Of a stretch of 64,000 bases of DNA, positions 26,939-36,313 are shown one piece after another (position 1 is the first letter of the stretch; each line of letters opens with the position of its first letter). The DNA is from DASXIF01 sp036498145. GTDB lineage: Bacteria > Actinomycetota > Actinomycetes > Mycobacteriales > Jatrophihabitantaceae. The position numbers and the translations under genes were made by a program. Where the stretch lies: assembly GCA_963708625.1 (NCBI GenBank), contig CAVPSV010000004.1, positions 496,001 to 560,000 on the forward strand, written 5' to 3'. The notes beneath the pieces were generated by a model. The model searched no databases. It was given only the letters and a program-made list of their open reading frames with translations, and was not told the DNA's origin.

Positions 26939-27311
26939 TCAGCTGCTCTCGTCCGGCCCCTGCTCGGCCGGCGGGTTATCCTCGGCGGCCGCTCTCGGCG
27001 CGGGAGTGGTCGCCGTCGGCGGCATCGCCGTCGGGGTTGTCACCGGGGTCGCCGGCGCGGTCGTCGTCGCGATGGTGGTCGCCAGGTTCGCCTGGCCAAC
27101 CTCGGGTCCGGCCGGCGACTGGCCGTCGGCGGGGAACTCCTCGCGCACCTTGCGCAGGTGCTTCGACATCGACTTGAACAGCAGGTAACTGAGGACGCAG
27201 AGCACCAGGATGACGGCCAGCCCGATCGGCCCGGACTTGTCACTCTCGCCGGCCAGGACGACGCCGGCTCAGCCGTCCGGCGGAGACGGCCAATGCGAGC
27301 GCTCCGGTCAC
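26939..27311 (-). CDS. Small single-span membrane protein behind mca (frame interrupted)
   Basis: A membrane protein of about 123 residues. The conserved part is [19 protein letters not shown] (one helix), then [15 protein letters not shown] and a low-complexity Pro/Thr tail. Such proteins follow mca in many actinobacteria. The frame has no ATG, GTG or TTG upstream of the helix. A GTG at 27311 overlaps the mca stop as GTGA, the classic coupled start, but in the other frame ([16 protein letters not shown]). One base must be removed between about 27242 and 27271 to join them, and 373 bases is one over a multiple of three. I therefore read it as one gene with a one-base insertion. A rare CTG start at 27256 is the alternative. 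Confidence 0.6.
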
Positions 27312-28207
27312 ACCTCCACCTTCTCGCGCACGCCGGCGAACAGGTCGTCCTCGGGGATGGTCGTGTCGACCAGCGAGCGGGCCAGCTCGAAGTCCTCGGT
27401 CGGCCACACCTTGCGCTGCAGGTCCAGCGGCACCGAGAAGAACCAGCCGTTCGGGTCGACCTGCGTCGCGTGTGCGAGCAGCGCCGCATCCCGCCGCTCG
27501 AACCAGTCGCCGACCGGTACCCGGGTCGTCATCACCGGCTGGCGCAGGTTCCCCCACCGCTCCTCGCGGCGCTGGATCCACTCGTCGAACGGCGATTCCA
27601 GGCCGCATCCCAGCATCGCCTCGTGCAGCGCGGTGATCTTCTCGATGGTGAAGGTGATGTCGTAATAGAGCTTCAGCGGCTGCCACGGCGGACCCGCGTC
27701 CGTGAACGCATCGGCGTCGGCAGCCGCATCGAAGGCAGCCACCGAGATGTCGTGCGTGCGGACGTGGTCGGGGTGCGGATAGCCACCGTTCTCGTTGTAG
27801 GTCGTCATCACGTGCGGACGGAACCGGCGCACCTCGGCGACCAGGCGCCGGGTGCACTCCTCGAGCGGCTGCAGCGCGAAACATCCGCTCGGCAGCGGCG
27901 GCAACGGATCGCCCTCCGGCAGGCCGGAGTCGACGAAGCCGAGCCAACTCTGCTGCACGCCCAGGATGGCGCGTGCGCGGTCCATCTCGGCACGGCGGAT
28001 CTCGGCGATGTTCGCCTCGATGTCGGCGCGGCCCTGCAGGGCAGGGTTCAGGATGCTGCCTCGCTCGCCGCCGGTGCAGGTGACGACGAGCACGTCGACG
28101 CCCTCGTCCACGTAGCGGGCCATGGTGGCCGCGCCCTTGCTGGACTCGTCGTCGGGATGGGCGTGCACGGCCATCAGCCGCAGGCGCTCAGGCGTTCCGC
28201 TGCTCAC
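27308..28207 (-). CDS. mca: Mycothiol S-conjugate amidase
   Basis: A 299-residue zinc amidase that cleaves mycothiol conjugates of toxins into a mercapturic acid for export and GlcN-inositol for reuse. The zinc site is [16 protein letters not shown] (His17, Asp20) with the second histidine in [26 protein letters not shown] and [11 protein letters not shown] are typical of Mca. GTG 28207 gives the family-like N-terminus; the open frame to 29242 is antisense to greA. Its presence shows that the organism makes mycothiol, which is restricted to actinobacteria. It is divergent from greA. Confidence 0.93.
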   Translation of the reverse strand: MSSGTPERLRLMAVHAHPDDESSKGAATMARYVDEGVDVLVVTCTGGERGSILNPALQGRADIEANIAEIRRAEMDRARAILGVQQSWLGFVDSGLPEGDPLPPLPSGCFALQPLEECTRRLVAEVRRFRPHVMTTYNENGGYPHPDHVRTHDISVAAFDAAADADAFTDAGPPWQPLKLYYDITFTIEKITALHEAMLGCGLESPFDEWIQRREERWGNLRQPVMTTRVPVGDWFERRDAALLAHATQVDPNGWFFSVPLDLQRKVWPTEDFELARSLVDTTIPEDDLFAGVREKVEV

Positions 28208-28378
28208 AACAACCCATTGTTCCTGACCGGGAGACATTCCTTCGACCGCGTCCCGCCACTGTCGCAGGAAATACGATTTGGCCTGCCCAGGGCGTGCGGT
28301 GTTACGTTCGATGCTTCGCCCCGGCACAGAAGCGTCGCGCTGGGTCATACCCCAAGTACCGGATTTCAGGAGTTCAGC

Positions 28379-28876
28379 GTGTCCACCACCGACGATGTCA
28401 CCGTCACCTGGCTGACCCAGGAGGCCTACGACCGCCTGTCGCGCGAGCTGGACGAGCTGGTCGGCAACCGGCAGGCGATGGCCAAGGAGATCAACGACCG
28501 GCGCGAAGAGGGCGACCTCAAGGAGAACGGCGGCTATCACGCCGCCCGCGAGGAACAGGGCAAGCAGGAGGGCCGGATCCTGCAGCTGCAAGAGCTGCTG
28601 CGCGAGGCCAAGGTCGGCGAGGCGCCGGTCAGCGACGGCGTCGCGGGACCGGGCACGGTGGTCGAGGTGCGCTTCGACGGCGACGACGAGGTGGAGCGGT
28701 TCCTGATCGGTTCCCGCGAGGAGGCGGAGACGGCCGGCATCGAGGTCTACTCGTCCGCGTCTCCGCTGGGCAAGGCACTCACCGGCGCCCGCGCGGGCGA
28801 CACCGTCGAGTACACCGCCCCGACCGGCACGACCATCAAGGTGACGTTGGTCTCGGCGAAGCCCTTCTCCGGCTGA
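28379..28876 (+). CDS. greA: Transcription elongation factor GreA
   Basis: A 165-residue factor that rescues backtracked RNA polymerase by stimulating transcript cleavage. The N-terminal coiled coil (about 10-80) carries the acidic tip [20 protein letters not shown]. The C-terminal FKBP-like domain includes [20 protein letters not shown] and [21 protein letters not shown] 28379 is preceded by AGGAG at 28368-28372, six bases away. A very long open frame (26354-28876) contains this gene only as its end; the rest is antisense. Confidence 0.95.
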   Translation: MSTTDDVTVTWLTQEAYDRLSRELDELVGNRQAMAKEINDRREEGDLKENGGYHAAREEQGKQEGRILQLQELLREAKVGEAPVSDGVAGPGTVVEVRFDGDDEVERFLIGSREEAETAGIEVYSSASPLGKALTGARAGDTVEYTAPTGTTIKVTLVSAKPFSG

Positions 28877-28901
28877 GCAGATACCGGGCATCATCACCGG
28901 C

Positions 28902-29621
28902 ATGGCTCGTACCCGCCGCGCGCGTCCCGCGGCGCTCACCGCCGCAGCACTGACCCTCGCCGTGCTCGGCACCGCGCTCGCCGCGTGTTCGTCCTCGGCC
29001 GGCACCGGTGCCGGCCGTGCCGTGACCACCGGCGCGCCGGCGACGTCCAGCACGCCCGCGCCGTCCACCTCGGCGTCCTCGAGCGCATCGGCGAGCGCGT
29101 CACCGAGCCACACCGTGGTCACCATCCCGCCACCCAGCGCACCGCTGCGCACCGCCACCGTGACGGCCGGCACGACCGCGTACGCCATCGACGTGTGGGT
29201 GCAGAAGTCCGACGCCGACTGCGCGGCGCACGCGCACGGCACGCCGGTCCTCGACTACCTGCGCGCACATCCGTGCACCGGCATGATCCGACAGCTGGCA
29301 ACCACGACCGTGAACGGCCGTCCGGTGGGCTTCAGCGCCGCCAGCGTGTCGTTTGCGGGCTCGGCGCCCACCGTCTACACCACCGCCGGCAAGTTCCGCA
29401 CGCTGGTGCTCGCCGACAACACCGGCAGCGTGAACGACTTGCTCGCCGAGGGATACCGCCTGCCCGCCGGGCCCAGCGCGGTGCCCACGGACGAGGCGTT
29501 CGCCGCGCTGTCCCAGGACGCCGGCGTGACGGTCTACGACGCCTGGTACCTGTCCGGGACGACCCCCGTCAACGACGCCGCCCTGGAGAAGATGCTGCAG
29601 AGCATCTACCTGCAGTACTGA
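28902..29621 (+). CDS. Secreted lipoprotein of unknown function
   Basis: A 239-residue lipoprotein. The signal peptide ends with lipobox LAAC (GTALAACSSSAG), followed by a Ser/Thr/Ala linker of about 45 residues. The folded part (TAYAIDVWVQKSDADCAAHA, GTPVLDYLRAHPC, TTTVNGRPVGFSAASVSF, KFRTLVLADNTGSVNDLL) resembles envelope lipoproteins of actinobacteria, but I do not recognise a named family. It lies 25 bases after greA and may be cotranscribed. Confidence 0.75.
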   Translation: MARTRRARPAALTAAALTLAVLGTALAACSSSAGTGAGRAVTTGAPATSSTPAPSTSASSSASASASPSHTVVTIPPPSAPLRTATVTAGTTAYAIDVWVQKSDADCAAHAHGTPVLDYLRAHPCTGMIRQLATTTVNGRPVGFSAASVSFAGSAPTVYTTAGKFRTLVLADNTGSVNDLLAEGYRLPAGPSAVPTDEAFAALSQDAGVTVYDAWYLSGTTPVNDAALEKMLQSIYLQY

Positions 29622-29712
29622 GCGCACGACATGGCCGATCGAGGGCGCCGCTGGGCGAGCGCTCGATGCATCGACGTGGCGGCGCGCCAATTCGCGACGT
29701 AGCGTCGGGCGG

Positions 29713-31174
29713 GTGAGCCTGCCTGCACCGAGCCAGCAATCCGCCCCCGAGATCGAGACCATCGGCGAACTCCGCGACAGCGGACACGTCCATCGTGGCG
29801 TCAAAGCCGAGATCCGCGAGAACCTGATCGCCCGCCTCGCCGCCGGTGAACCGAGCCTGCCGGGGCTGGTCGGCTTCGACGACACCGTCGTGCCCGAGGT
29901 GGAGCGCGCGCTGCTCGCCGGCCACGACATGGTGCTGCTCGGTGAGCGCGGGCAGGGCAAGACACGCCTGATCCGCACCATCGTCGGCCTGCTCGACGAG
30001 TGGACTCCGGTGGTCGCCGGCTGCGAGATCAACGACCATCCCGTACGCCCCGATGTGCACCGTCTGCCAGACGGTGGTCGAGGAGGAGGGCCCGCTCACC
30101 CGGATCGAGTGGAAGCACCGCAGCGAGCGCTACGGCGAGAAGCTGGCCACGCCGGACACGTCGGTGGGCGACCTGATCGGCGACGTCGACCCGATCAAGG
30201 TGGCGCAGGGACGCACCCTCGGCGACCCGCAAACCATCCACTACGGCCTGGTCCCGCGCACCAATCGAGGCATCGTCGCGATCAACGAGTTGCCGGACCT
30301 CGCCGAGCGGATCCAGGTCTCACTGCTGAACGTCCTCGAGGAGCGCGACATCCAAGTACGCGGCTACCAGCTGCGCCTGCCGTTGGACGTGCTGTTGCTG
30401 GCCAGTGCGAACCCGGAGGACTACACCAACCGCGGCCGGATCATCACCCCGCTCAAGGACCGCTTCGGCGCGGAGGTCCGCACCCACTACCCGCTCGAGC
30501 TGGCCGACGAGCTGACCCTGGTGGCGCAGGAGGCTGCGGTGCTCTGGTCCGACCCGGACCACGAGACGGCGCACGCCGCACCGATCGTGCCCGCACACAT
30601 GCTGGAGATCCTGGCGCGGTTCGCCCGGGCCGTGCGCGACGCGCCGCAGGTCGACCAGCGCTCCGGCGTCTCGGCCCGATTCGCGATCGCGGCCGTGGAG
30701 ACGGTGGCGGCGTCCGCGGTCCGTCGAGCCGCGATCACCGGCGAGCCCCTGGCCGTGGCGCGGGTGGCCGACCTGCCCAGCGTGATCCCGGCGGCGCGAG
30801 GCAAGGTCGAGTTCGACGACGCGGACGAAGGCCGCGAGTTCGAGGTGCTCGAGCATCTGCTGCGCCGTGCCATCGCGGAGACCTACCGCGCCCGGTTGGC
30901 CGGGTTGGACCTGCGCCCGCTGCAGGAGAAGTTCGACGAGGGGCTGACGGTGCTCTCCGGCGACACCGCGAGCGCGGATTCGCTGCTCAGCCAGTTGGGA
31001 CCGGTGCCGGTGCTGTCGGCGTTGCTGGATCGGCTCGAGCCGGACGGCATCGGCGAGGGGCCGGCCGCGGTCGGCGTCGCTGCCGCCGCGCTGGAGTTCG
31101 CGATGGAGGGCCTGCACCTGAACAAGCGGCTGGCCAAGGATTCCGACGGCGCCCGGACCGTTTATGGCGGCTGA
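29713..31174 (+). CDS. MoxR/BchI-like AAA ATPase (reading frame interrupted by one extra base)
   Basis: A chelatase-type AAA+ ATPase of about 486 residues. The first frame has LGERGQGKTRLIRTI (Walker A) and ends VVAGCEINDHP. The second frame continues YAPMCTVCQTVVEEEGPL, TRIEWKHRSERYGEKLATP, IVAINELPDLAERIQVSL (Walker B region), LLASANPEDYTNRG (sensor 1) and PLKDRFGAEVRTHYPLEL. Intact relatives read directly from NDHP to YAP with the CxxC loop. Dropping one C of the three-C run at 30040-30042 restores this, and 1462 bases is one over a multiple of three. Three bases separate it from the VWA gene. Such ATPase/VWA pairs act as a metal-insertion or protein-remodelling chaperone; the client is unknown. 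Confidence 0.87.
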
Positions 31175-31177
31175 GCG

Positions 31178-33169
31178 GTGAGCATCCGTTACGGAGCGTG
31201 GCACGGCGGGCCGGACCCGCTCGCGGCGCCGTTCGACGTGCGCGAGGCACTGGACGAGATCGGCGATGACGTGCTGGCGGGCTCGTCCCCACGTGCCGCG
31301 CTGAACCGGTTGCTGCGCCACGGCACCCGCGACCACCCCGGGCTGGACGCGTTGCGACGTCGCGCGCGGGAGCGGGCGCGCGAGCTTCGCCGCGGCGGTC
31401 GCCTCGACGGCACGCTGCAGCAGGTGCGCGAGCTGCTGGAGACGGCCCTGGACGCCGAACGCCGGGCGCTGTTCCCCATCGCCGACGACTCGGCCCGGAT
31501 GGCCGAGGCCGAACTGGACGCGCTGCCGACGGATACCGCCCGCGCCGTGCGTCAGCTCGCGGACTACCAATGGACCTCGCCCGAGGCGCGGCAGGCCTAC
31601 GAGCAGATCCAGGAGCTGCTTCGCTCGGAGGTGCTGGACGCGCAGTTCGCCGGCATGCGCGACGCATTGCAGAACGCGACGCCGGCTGATCTTGCCCGGA
31701 TCCGCGAGATGATGGGCGCGCTGAACGACATGCTGGACGCGGACGCGCGCGGGGAGCACACGCAGGAACAGTTCGACGAGTTCATGCAGCGCTACGGCGA
31801 CTTCTTCCCGGAGAACCCGACCAACCTGGACGAACTGATCGACACGCTGGCGCGACGCGCCGCCGCCGCACAGCGGCTGATGGACTCGCTCACCCCCGCG
31901 CAGCGCGCGGAACTGGGTTCGCTGATGTCGCAGGCACTCGGCGACGCCGGGCTGGCCACCGAGATGGACCGGCTGCAGCAGGGGCTGCGCTCGGCCCGAC
32001 CGGACCTGCGCTGGGGCGGCCGGCAGCGGATGGACGGTGAGGAGCCGATGGGTTTCGCCGACGCCACCGGTGCGCTCGCCGAACTCGCAGACCTCGAGCA
32101 GCTCGACGATCTGCTCGGGCAGGACTACCCCGGCGCGAGCCTGGACGACATCGACGAGGAGCTGGTCGAACAGGCGCTGGGCCGCCCGGCCGTGCAGGAC
32201 ATGGCCCGGCTGCGCGAGATCGAGCGCGAGCTGCGCCGGCAGGGCTACGTCGAGCCCGGCAGCAACGGGCTCACGCTGACGCCGCGAGCGCTGCGCCGGC
32301 TCGGCGCGACCGCGCTGCGCCGGGTGTTCGACGTGCTCGAATCACGCGGTCGCGGAACTCACGACGTGCACAACGCCGGCGCTGCCGGGGAGTTCACGGG
32401 CGCGAGCCGCGAGTGGCGTTACGGCGACGAGCAGCCGCTGGATGTGGTCGGCACCGTCCGCAACGCGGTGCTGCGCAGCGCCGGATCCGGCCCGCGGCCG
32501 ACCGAGGTGGACATGCCTGGCGGCGCGCCGCTGGTCGAGCTGGCCGCGGAGGACTTCGCGGTGGTGGAGACCGAGCGGCGCTCCTCGGCCGCGGTCGCGC
32601 TGCTGGTGGATATGTCGTACTCGATGGAGCTGCGCGGCACCTGGGGCGAGGCGAAGACCACCGCGCTGGCTCTGCATGCGCTCGTGTCCACCAAGTATCC
32701 GCAGGACGCGATCGAGATCATCGGTTTCAGCGACTATGCCCGGGTGATGTCCACCGGCATGCTCGTCGAGCACGATTGGGACCGGGTGCAGGGCACCAAC
32801 CTGCAACACGGGTTGATACTGGCGCGGCGGCATCTGGACAAGCATCGCGACTCCGAGCCGGTGATCCTGGTGATCACCGACGGTGAACCCACCGCGCACC
32901 TTGCCGCGGATGGCTTCGCCGACTTCGCCTGGCCGCCGACGCCGCAGACCATCGCCGCCACGCTCGCCGAGGTCGAGCGGTGCACGCGCCGCGGCGCCAC
33001 CATCAACGTGTTCATGCTCGATGACGACCCGCGGCTGGTCGCGTTCATGCAGGAGCTCGGCCGGCGCAACGGCGGGCGGGTGTTCCTGCCCAAACCCGGC
33101 GCGCTCGGCGAGTACGTCGTGGCCGACTATCTGCGCTCGCGGCACGGCCGCCGGCGCAAGGCCGGGTGA
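31178..33169 (+). CDS. VWA-domain protein, partner of the MoxR-like ATPase
   Basis: A 663-residue protein starting at GTG 31178, three bases after the ATPase gene. The N-terminal two thirds are charged helices (for example ALNDMLDADARGEHTQEQFD). The VWA domain occupies about 445-650 with the MIDAS motif LLVDMSYSMELRG, QDAIEIIGFSDYARV and VILVITDGEPTAHL. This is the BchD/CoxE-like arrangement, in which the VWA protein links the ATPase ring to its substrate. No dehydrogenase or chelatase large subunit is nearby, so the substrate cannot be inferred. Confidence 0.9.
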   Translation: MSIRYGAWHGGPDPLAAPFDVREALDEIGDDVLAGSSPRAALNRLLRHGTRDHPGLDALRRRARERARELRRGGRLDGTLQQVRELLETALDAERRALFPIADDSARMAEAELDALPTDTARAVRQLADYQWTSPEARQAYEQIQELLRSEVLDAQFAGMRDALQNATPADLARIREMMGALNDMLDADARGEHTQEQFDEFMQRYGDFFPENPTNLDELIDTLARRAAAAQRLMDSLTPAQRAELGSLMSQALGDAGLATEMDRLQQGLRSARPDLRWGGRQRMDGEEPMGFADATGALAELADLEQLDDLLGQDYPGASLDDIDEELVEQALGRPAVQDMARLREIERELRRQGYVEPGSNGLTLTPRALRRLGATALRRVFDVLESRGRGTHDVHNAGAAGEFTGASREWRYGDEQPLDVVGTVRNAVLRSAGSGPRPTEVDMPGGAPLVELAAEDFAVVETERRSSAAVALLVDMSYSMELRGTWGEAKTTALALHALVSTKYPQDAIEIIGFSDYARVMSTGMLVEHDWDRVQGTNLQHGLILARRHLDKHRDSEPVILVITDGEPTAHLAADGFADFAWPPTPQTIAATLAEVERCTRRGATINVFMLDDDPRLVAFMQELGRRNGGRVFLPKPGALGEYVVADYLRSRHGRRRKAG

Positions 33170-33189
33170 GCGGCCGATAGCGTGGTGCG

Positions 33190-33633
33190 GTGTTCCGCAT
33201 CCTGCTCGCGCTGCATCTGCTCCTCGCCGTCTTCGCCGTCGGCCCGCTGGCCCATGCGGTGACTACCGCAGGTCGCGGTATTCGCCGGGGCGACGGAAAC
33301 GCGACGGCGTATGCCGCGCGGATGGCCCGCATCTACACCTATGCGTCGGTGCTGGTGGTCGTGCTCGGCTTCGCCCTGATGTCCTCGAAGCGCAACGGGC
33401 ACAAGGTTGCCGAGTTCAGCGACACGTGGGCGTGGCTGTCGCTGCTGCTGTGGGTGGCGGCGGCGGTGCTCAGCCTGGCTGTGGTGGTGCCGACGCTGGA
33501 TCGCGCCACCACCCTGATCGAGGCGGAGCAGTCGGTCGTCACGCTCACTGCCCGCGTCGCCGCGGCGGGCGGGGTGATCGGCCTGCTGTTCGCCGCGATC
33601 ATCGTGTTGATGGTGTACCGACCCGGCTCGTGA
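33190..33633 (+). CDS. Four-helix membrane protein, DUF2269-like
   Basis: A 147-residue membrane protein with about four helices (FRILLALHLLLAVFAVGPLA, IYTYASVLVVVLGFALM, WAWLSLLLWVAAAVLSLAVV, AGGVIGLLFAAIIVLMVY). The FAVGPLAHAVTTAGRGIRRG stretch after helix 1 is like DUF2269 integral membrane proteins. GTG 33190 is the start. The stop overlaps the following GNAT gene by four bases (GTGA). Confidence 0.75.
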   Translation: MFRILLALHLLLAVFAVGPLAHAVTTAGRGIRRGDGNATAYAARMARIYTYASVLVVVLGFALMSSKRNGHKVAEFSDTWAWLSLLLWVAAAVLSLAVVVPTLDRATTLIEAEQSVVTLTARVAAAGGVIGLLFAAIIVLMVYRPGS

Positions 33634-34130
33634 TCGTCCGCGTCGTCCCCGGCGTGGTAACCCGCGAGCTGCGCCGGCAGGTGCTGCGGCCATCCTGGCC
33701 GGTCGGATCGGCGATGCACGGCGACGACGATCCCGCGGCCGTGCACATCGCCGCGCAGGACGAGGACGGCACCACCATCGGCGCCTGCCTGCTGCTCGAT
33801 CGGCCATACCCGGGCCGCCCGGAGCGTGCGGGTGCGTGGCAGTTGCGCGGCATGGCGACCGCGGACGGACGCCGCGGGCAGGGTGTAGGCGCCGCGGTGC
33901 TGGCCGGCGCGCTGGCCGAGCTCAGGGCGCGCGGCGCGACGCTGCTCTGGTGCGAGGCCAGGGTCAGCGCGGTCGACTTCTACGCCCAGCACGGATTCAC
34001 CGCGGACAGCGACGTCTACCCGCACAGCGAGACCGGCATTGCGCACCGCCTGATGTATCGAGAACCTTCCGTCGGTGCCGCCTCGTCTGACACAGGGGAC
34101 GACAAGGACGATGCTGAGACGGAAAGCTGA
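33630..34130 (+). CDS. GNAT-family N-acetyltransferase
   Basis: A 166-residue acetyltransferase with start GTG 33630 coupled to the previous stop. The acetyl-CoA loop is visible in WQLRGMATADGRRGQGVGAA (R/Q-x-x-G-x-G/A type) and the C-terminal motif in SAVDFYAQHGFTADSDVYP. HRLMYREPS closes the domain, followed by an acidic tail. Substrate unknown. Confidence 0.85.
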   Translation: MIVRVVPGVVTRELRRQVLRPSWPVGSAMHGDDDPAAVHIAAQDEDGTTIGACLLLDRPYPGRPERAGAWQLRGMATADGRRGQGVGAAVLAGALAELRARGATLLWCEARVSAVDFYAQHGFTADSDVYPHSETGIAHRLMYREPSVGAASSDTGDDKDDAETES

Positions 34131-34151
34131 GGCCGAACCGAGAGGCAGCAC

Positions 34152-34640
34152 GTGCACGACGAGGCGGCGTTCCGCGCTTTCGTGGAGACGAACGGCGCGT
34201 CGCTGCTGCATGCCGCCAGGCTGCTGACCGGCGACCATCACCGGGGCGAGGATCTGGTGCAGACGGTGCTGACGAAGGTGTACCTGAAGTGGGACAGGGT
34301 GGATGCCCCGCTCGCCTACGCCCGTCGCGCGCTGGTTACCGCGTCGATCGACTCCGGCCGGCGCCGGTGGTGGGGGGAACGGCCCACCGAGACGGTGCCG
34401 GAAGCACCGGGACCGGATCCGGTCACCGGTTCCGACGAGCGCGACGAGCTGCGGCGACTGCTCCGCAGCCTGGCGGCGCGCGAGCGCGCGGTCGTGGTGT
34501 TGCGCTACTACTGCGACCAGTCCGAGCAGGAAACGGCGGCCACGTTGGGGATGCCGGTCGGGACCGTGAAGAGCACCTGTGCGCGGGCGTTGGCTCGGCT
34601 GCGCGTGCAGGTCGGCGTCGCCGGGGGTGCCGACGGATGA
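34152..34640 (+). CDS. SigE-family (TIGR02983) ECF-like sigma factor
   Basis: A 162-residue sigma-70 family protein. Region 2 is FVETNGASLLHAARLLTGDH and GEDLVQTVLTKVYLKWDRV. Region 4 is RERAVVVLRYYCDQSEQETA followed by TLGMPVGTVKSTCARALARL. This is the short group often called SigE-family in actinobacteria (TIGR02983) and is distinct from the envelope-stress sigE above. GTG 34152 is the start. The next gene encodes a membrane-anchored protein and may be its anti-sigma or target. Confidence 0.9.
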   Translation: MHDEAAFRAFVETNGASLLHAARLLTGDHHRGEDLVQTVLTKVYLKWDRVDAPLAYARRALVTASIDSGRRRWWGERPTETVPEAPGPDPVTGSDERDELRRLLRSLAARERAVVVLRYYCDQSEQETAATLGMPVGTVKSTCARALARLRVQVGVAGGADG

Positions 34641-34685
34641 GCGAGCGCAGCGAGCGAATCAACGAGTACAGCGCGCGTGGAGCCT

Positions 34686-34719
34686 CATGCGTGCCCGGAG
34701 CGGAGCGAGGACACGCATG
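34686..34719. repeat. Short inverted repeat between sigma gene and next gene
   Basis: CATGCGTG (34686-34693) and CACGCATG (34712-34719) are perfect inverted copies around GC-rich GAGCGGAGCGAG. Similar GAGCGCAGCGAGCGA words lie just before (34640-34660). This looks like a small intergenic palindromic element of the kind scattered in actinobacterial genomes; it could also act as a weak terminator or processing site. Confidence 0.45.
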
Positions 34720-34733
34720 AGCGCGGGAATCGG

Positions 34734-35564
34734 ATGAGCCCGAGCGAGGATCAGCTGCGCGCGGCGTTGCGCGACGGCGCGGCGGACGGCTCCGGCGGGC
34801 TGGACCCGGACACGTTCATCGCACAGGCGAATCAGATCAGGTACCGGCGGCGGGTCCGCTACGGCTCGGCGCTCGGTGCGGCGGCGGTGGTGGCGGCCGG
34901 CGGCGTGCTGATCGGGACGCTCGGCGGCACGGCGCATGCCAACCATTCGGCGAGCCAGCCGGAACGCTTGCCTGCCGCGGCCAGTGGTGTGCCGGCCGGG
35001 CCACGGTCCTCGAGCGCATTCGCCGCCGCTGGATCGTCCAATGGCACTGCGACTGCGTGCCCGGCAGCGGCGCCGAGTCGCGCGACGATCGGCACCGGAC
35101 ACGGCTCGTTCTTCAGCGGCTCGGTGGCGTCGTTCACGCTCTGCGCGTACCCGGAGTCAGGCGGCGCGGCGCTGACGTCGGAATCTGGTGCGCCGCTCAC
35201 CGCGACTTTGTCCGGCGCCGACGCTGCGCAACTGACGGCGAGCCTGGATGGGGCGGCGAAGGCCCCGAGCCCGGATCCGTGCCCGCTGTTCCGCACCGCG
35301 GACGGCAAGTTGCTGGTGATGATTCCGCTCACCGCGGACGGCACAGCGATGGCTCCGGTCACGGCCGTGGTGTTGCAGAACTCGTGCAATCAGCCGGTGA
35401 CCAACGGCGCGGTCGTCCGTTACAACTGGACCCCCCCGAACGTGCTGACGCCGTATCTGCGCCAGCTCGCAGCGCTGAGCGCCCCCGCGGCAAGCGTGGT
35501 AACGCCACGGCCGCAGCCGACGATCAGCTCACCGCTCGAGCACGGCTCCCCGATCAACTCGTGA
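34734..35564 (+). CDS. Membrane-anchored extracytoplasmic protein next to the SigE-family sigma factor
   Basis: A 276-residue protein. ATG 34734 (MSPSEDQLRAALRDG) is chosen over 34677, which lies in the intergenic repeat. A cytoplasmic N-terminus of about 45 residues is followed by one membrane helix (GSALGAAAVVAAGGVLIGTL) and a beta-rich exterior part (FFSGSVASFTLCAYPESG, VVRYNWTPPNVLTPYLRQL) with paired cysteines. Topology and position would suit an anti-sigma factor or a sigma-controlled envelope protein, but no anti-sigma motif is visible. Confidence 0.72.
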   Translation: MSPSEDQLRAALRDGAADGSGGLDPDTFIAQANQIRYRRRVRYGSALGAAAVVAAGGVLIGTLGGTAHANHSASQPERLPAAASGVPAGPRSSSAFAAAGSSNGTATACPAAAPSRATIGTGHGSFFSGSVASFTLCAYPESGGAALTSESGAPLTATLSGADAAQLTASLDGAAKAPSPDPCPLFRTADGKLLVMIPLTADGTAMAPVTAVVLQNSCNQPVTNGAVVRYNWTPPNVLTPYLRQLAALSAPAASVVTPRPQPTISSPLEHGSPINS

Positions 35565-35595
35565 CGAGGCACTGACGTCAGGGTAACCTGACGGC

Positions 35596-36270
35596 ATGAG
35601 CGAACGGGATCCGTGGCACGACGGCCACGAGCTGTGGTCGGGGCTGCGCGCCTGGTTCGACGACGCGGCAGCACGCAGCGGTCCCGCCGCCCTGGACGCG
35701 CTGAGCGACATCAGCAGCCTGCGCCGGTTGCTGGACCGCGCCGAGCTGGCAGCCGTCGCCGCCGCGCGGCGGGCCGGGCAGTCCTGGGCGGAGATCGCGA
35801 CCCGGCTGGGCGTGACCCGGCAGTCCGCCTGGGAACGGTGGCGCGACCTCGACGACGCCGCACCGGCCGATCCGCCAGAGGCACAGACCCTGCGCGCAGT
35901 CGAGTCCGACGTGACTGGCGAACTGGTCCGCGATGCGCTGCGGCAGCGGCGACGCAGCTCGACGGTCGTGGTCCCGGATGTGACGGGCCTGTCGCTGGAC
36001 GATGCGCGCTCGGCGCTCGCGCAGCGTGGCTTGACGGCGCTGGGTTCGGATCCGGATGGACCGCCGTTGGCCGCTGACGGCTGGCCGGACGGCGTAGTCA
36101 CCGACCAGAGTCCGGAGTCCGGCGCGAAGGTCCCGAACGGCTCCGGGGTGCGGCTGTGGCTGGAGCGCGGCGGCGGGTCCGGCGGCGTTCGCGAACCACG
36201 GCGTCCCACCCCCGGCCCGAGCGTGCTCCGCGCCATGCGCCCGGAGCCGACCGACCACGCTGTGGGCTAA
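35596..36270 (+). CDS. HTH and PASTA-domain protein
   Basis: A 224-residue protein. Residues about 30-85 hold a helix-turn-helix (SLRRLLDRAELAAVAAARRA, SWAEIATRLGVTRQSAWERW). Residues about 120-190 form one PASTA domain (STVVVPDVTGLSLDDARSAL, TDQSPESGAKVPNGSGVRLW). PASTA units usually sense muropeptides outside the cell, but no membrane helix is present here, so a cytoplasmic role is implied. This HTH-PASTA pairing occurs in other actinobacteria. Ends convergent with the acetyltransferase fusion gene. Confidence 0.85.
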   Translation: MSERDPWHDGHELWSGLRAWFDDAAARSGPAALDALSDISSLRRLLDRAELAAVAAARRAGQSWAEIATRLGVTRQSAWERWRDLDDAAPADPPEAQTLRAVESDVTGELVRDALRQRRRSSTVVVPDVTGLSLDDARSALAQRGLTALGSDPDGPPLAADGWPDGVVTDQSPESGAKVPNGSGVRLWLERGGGSGGVREPRRPTPGPSVLRAMRPEPTDHAVG

Positions 36271-36313
36271 CCGGGCCCCTGCGCCACCCCGCGCACCGTC
36301 ACCGGCCGCACGG

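Noticed and set aside
26354..28876. 840-codon plus-strand open frame
   Set aside because: Composite: most of it is antisense to the winged-helix and mca genes; only the last 165 codons (greA) are real, with a ribosome site at 28368.
27308..29242. mca extended to 644 codons
   Set aside because: The extension is antisense to greA and a lipoprotein gene; the family N-terminus fits GTG 28207.
34640..34735. Short protein frame starting ATG 34637 after the sigma gene
   Set aside because: It consists of the SERSERINEY-type translation of intergenic GAGCGCAGCGAGCGA repeats, common non-genic sequence in actinobacteria.
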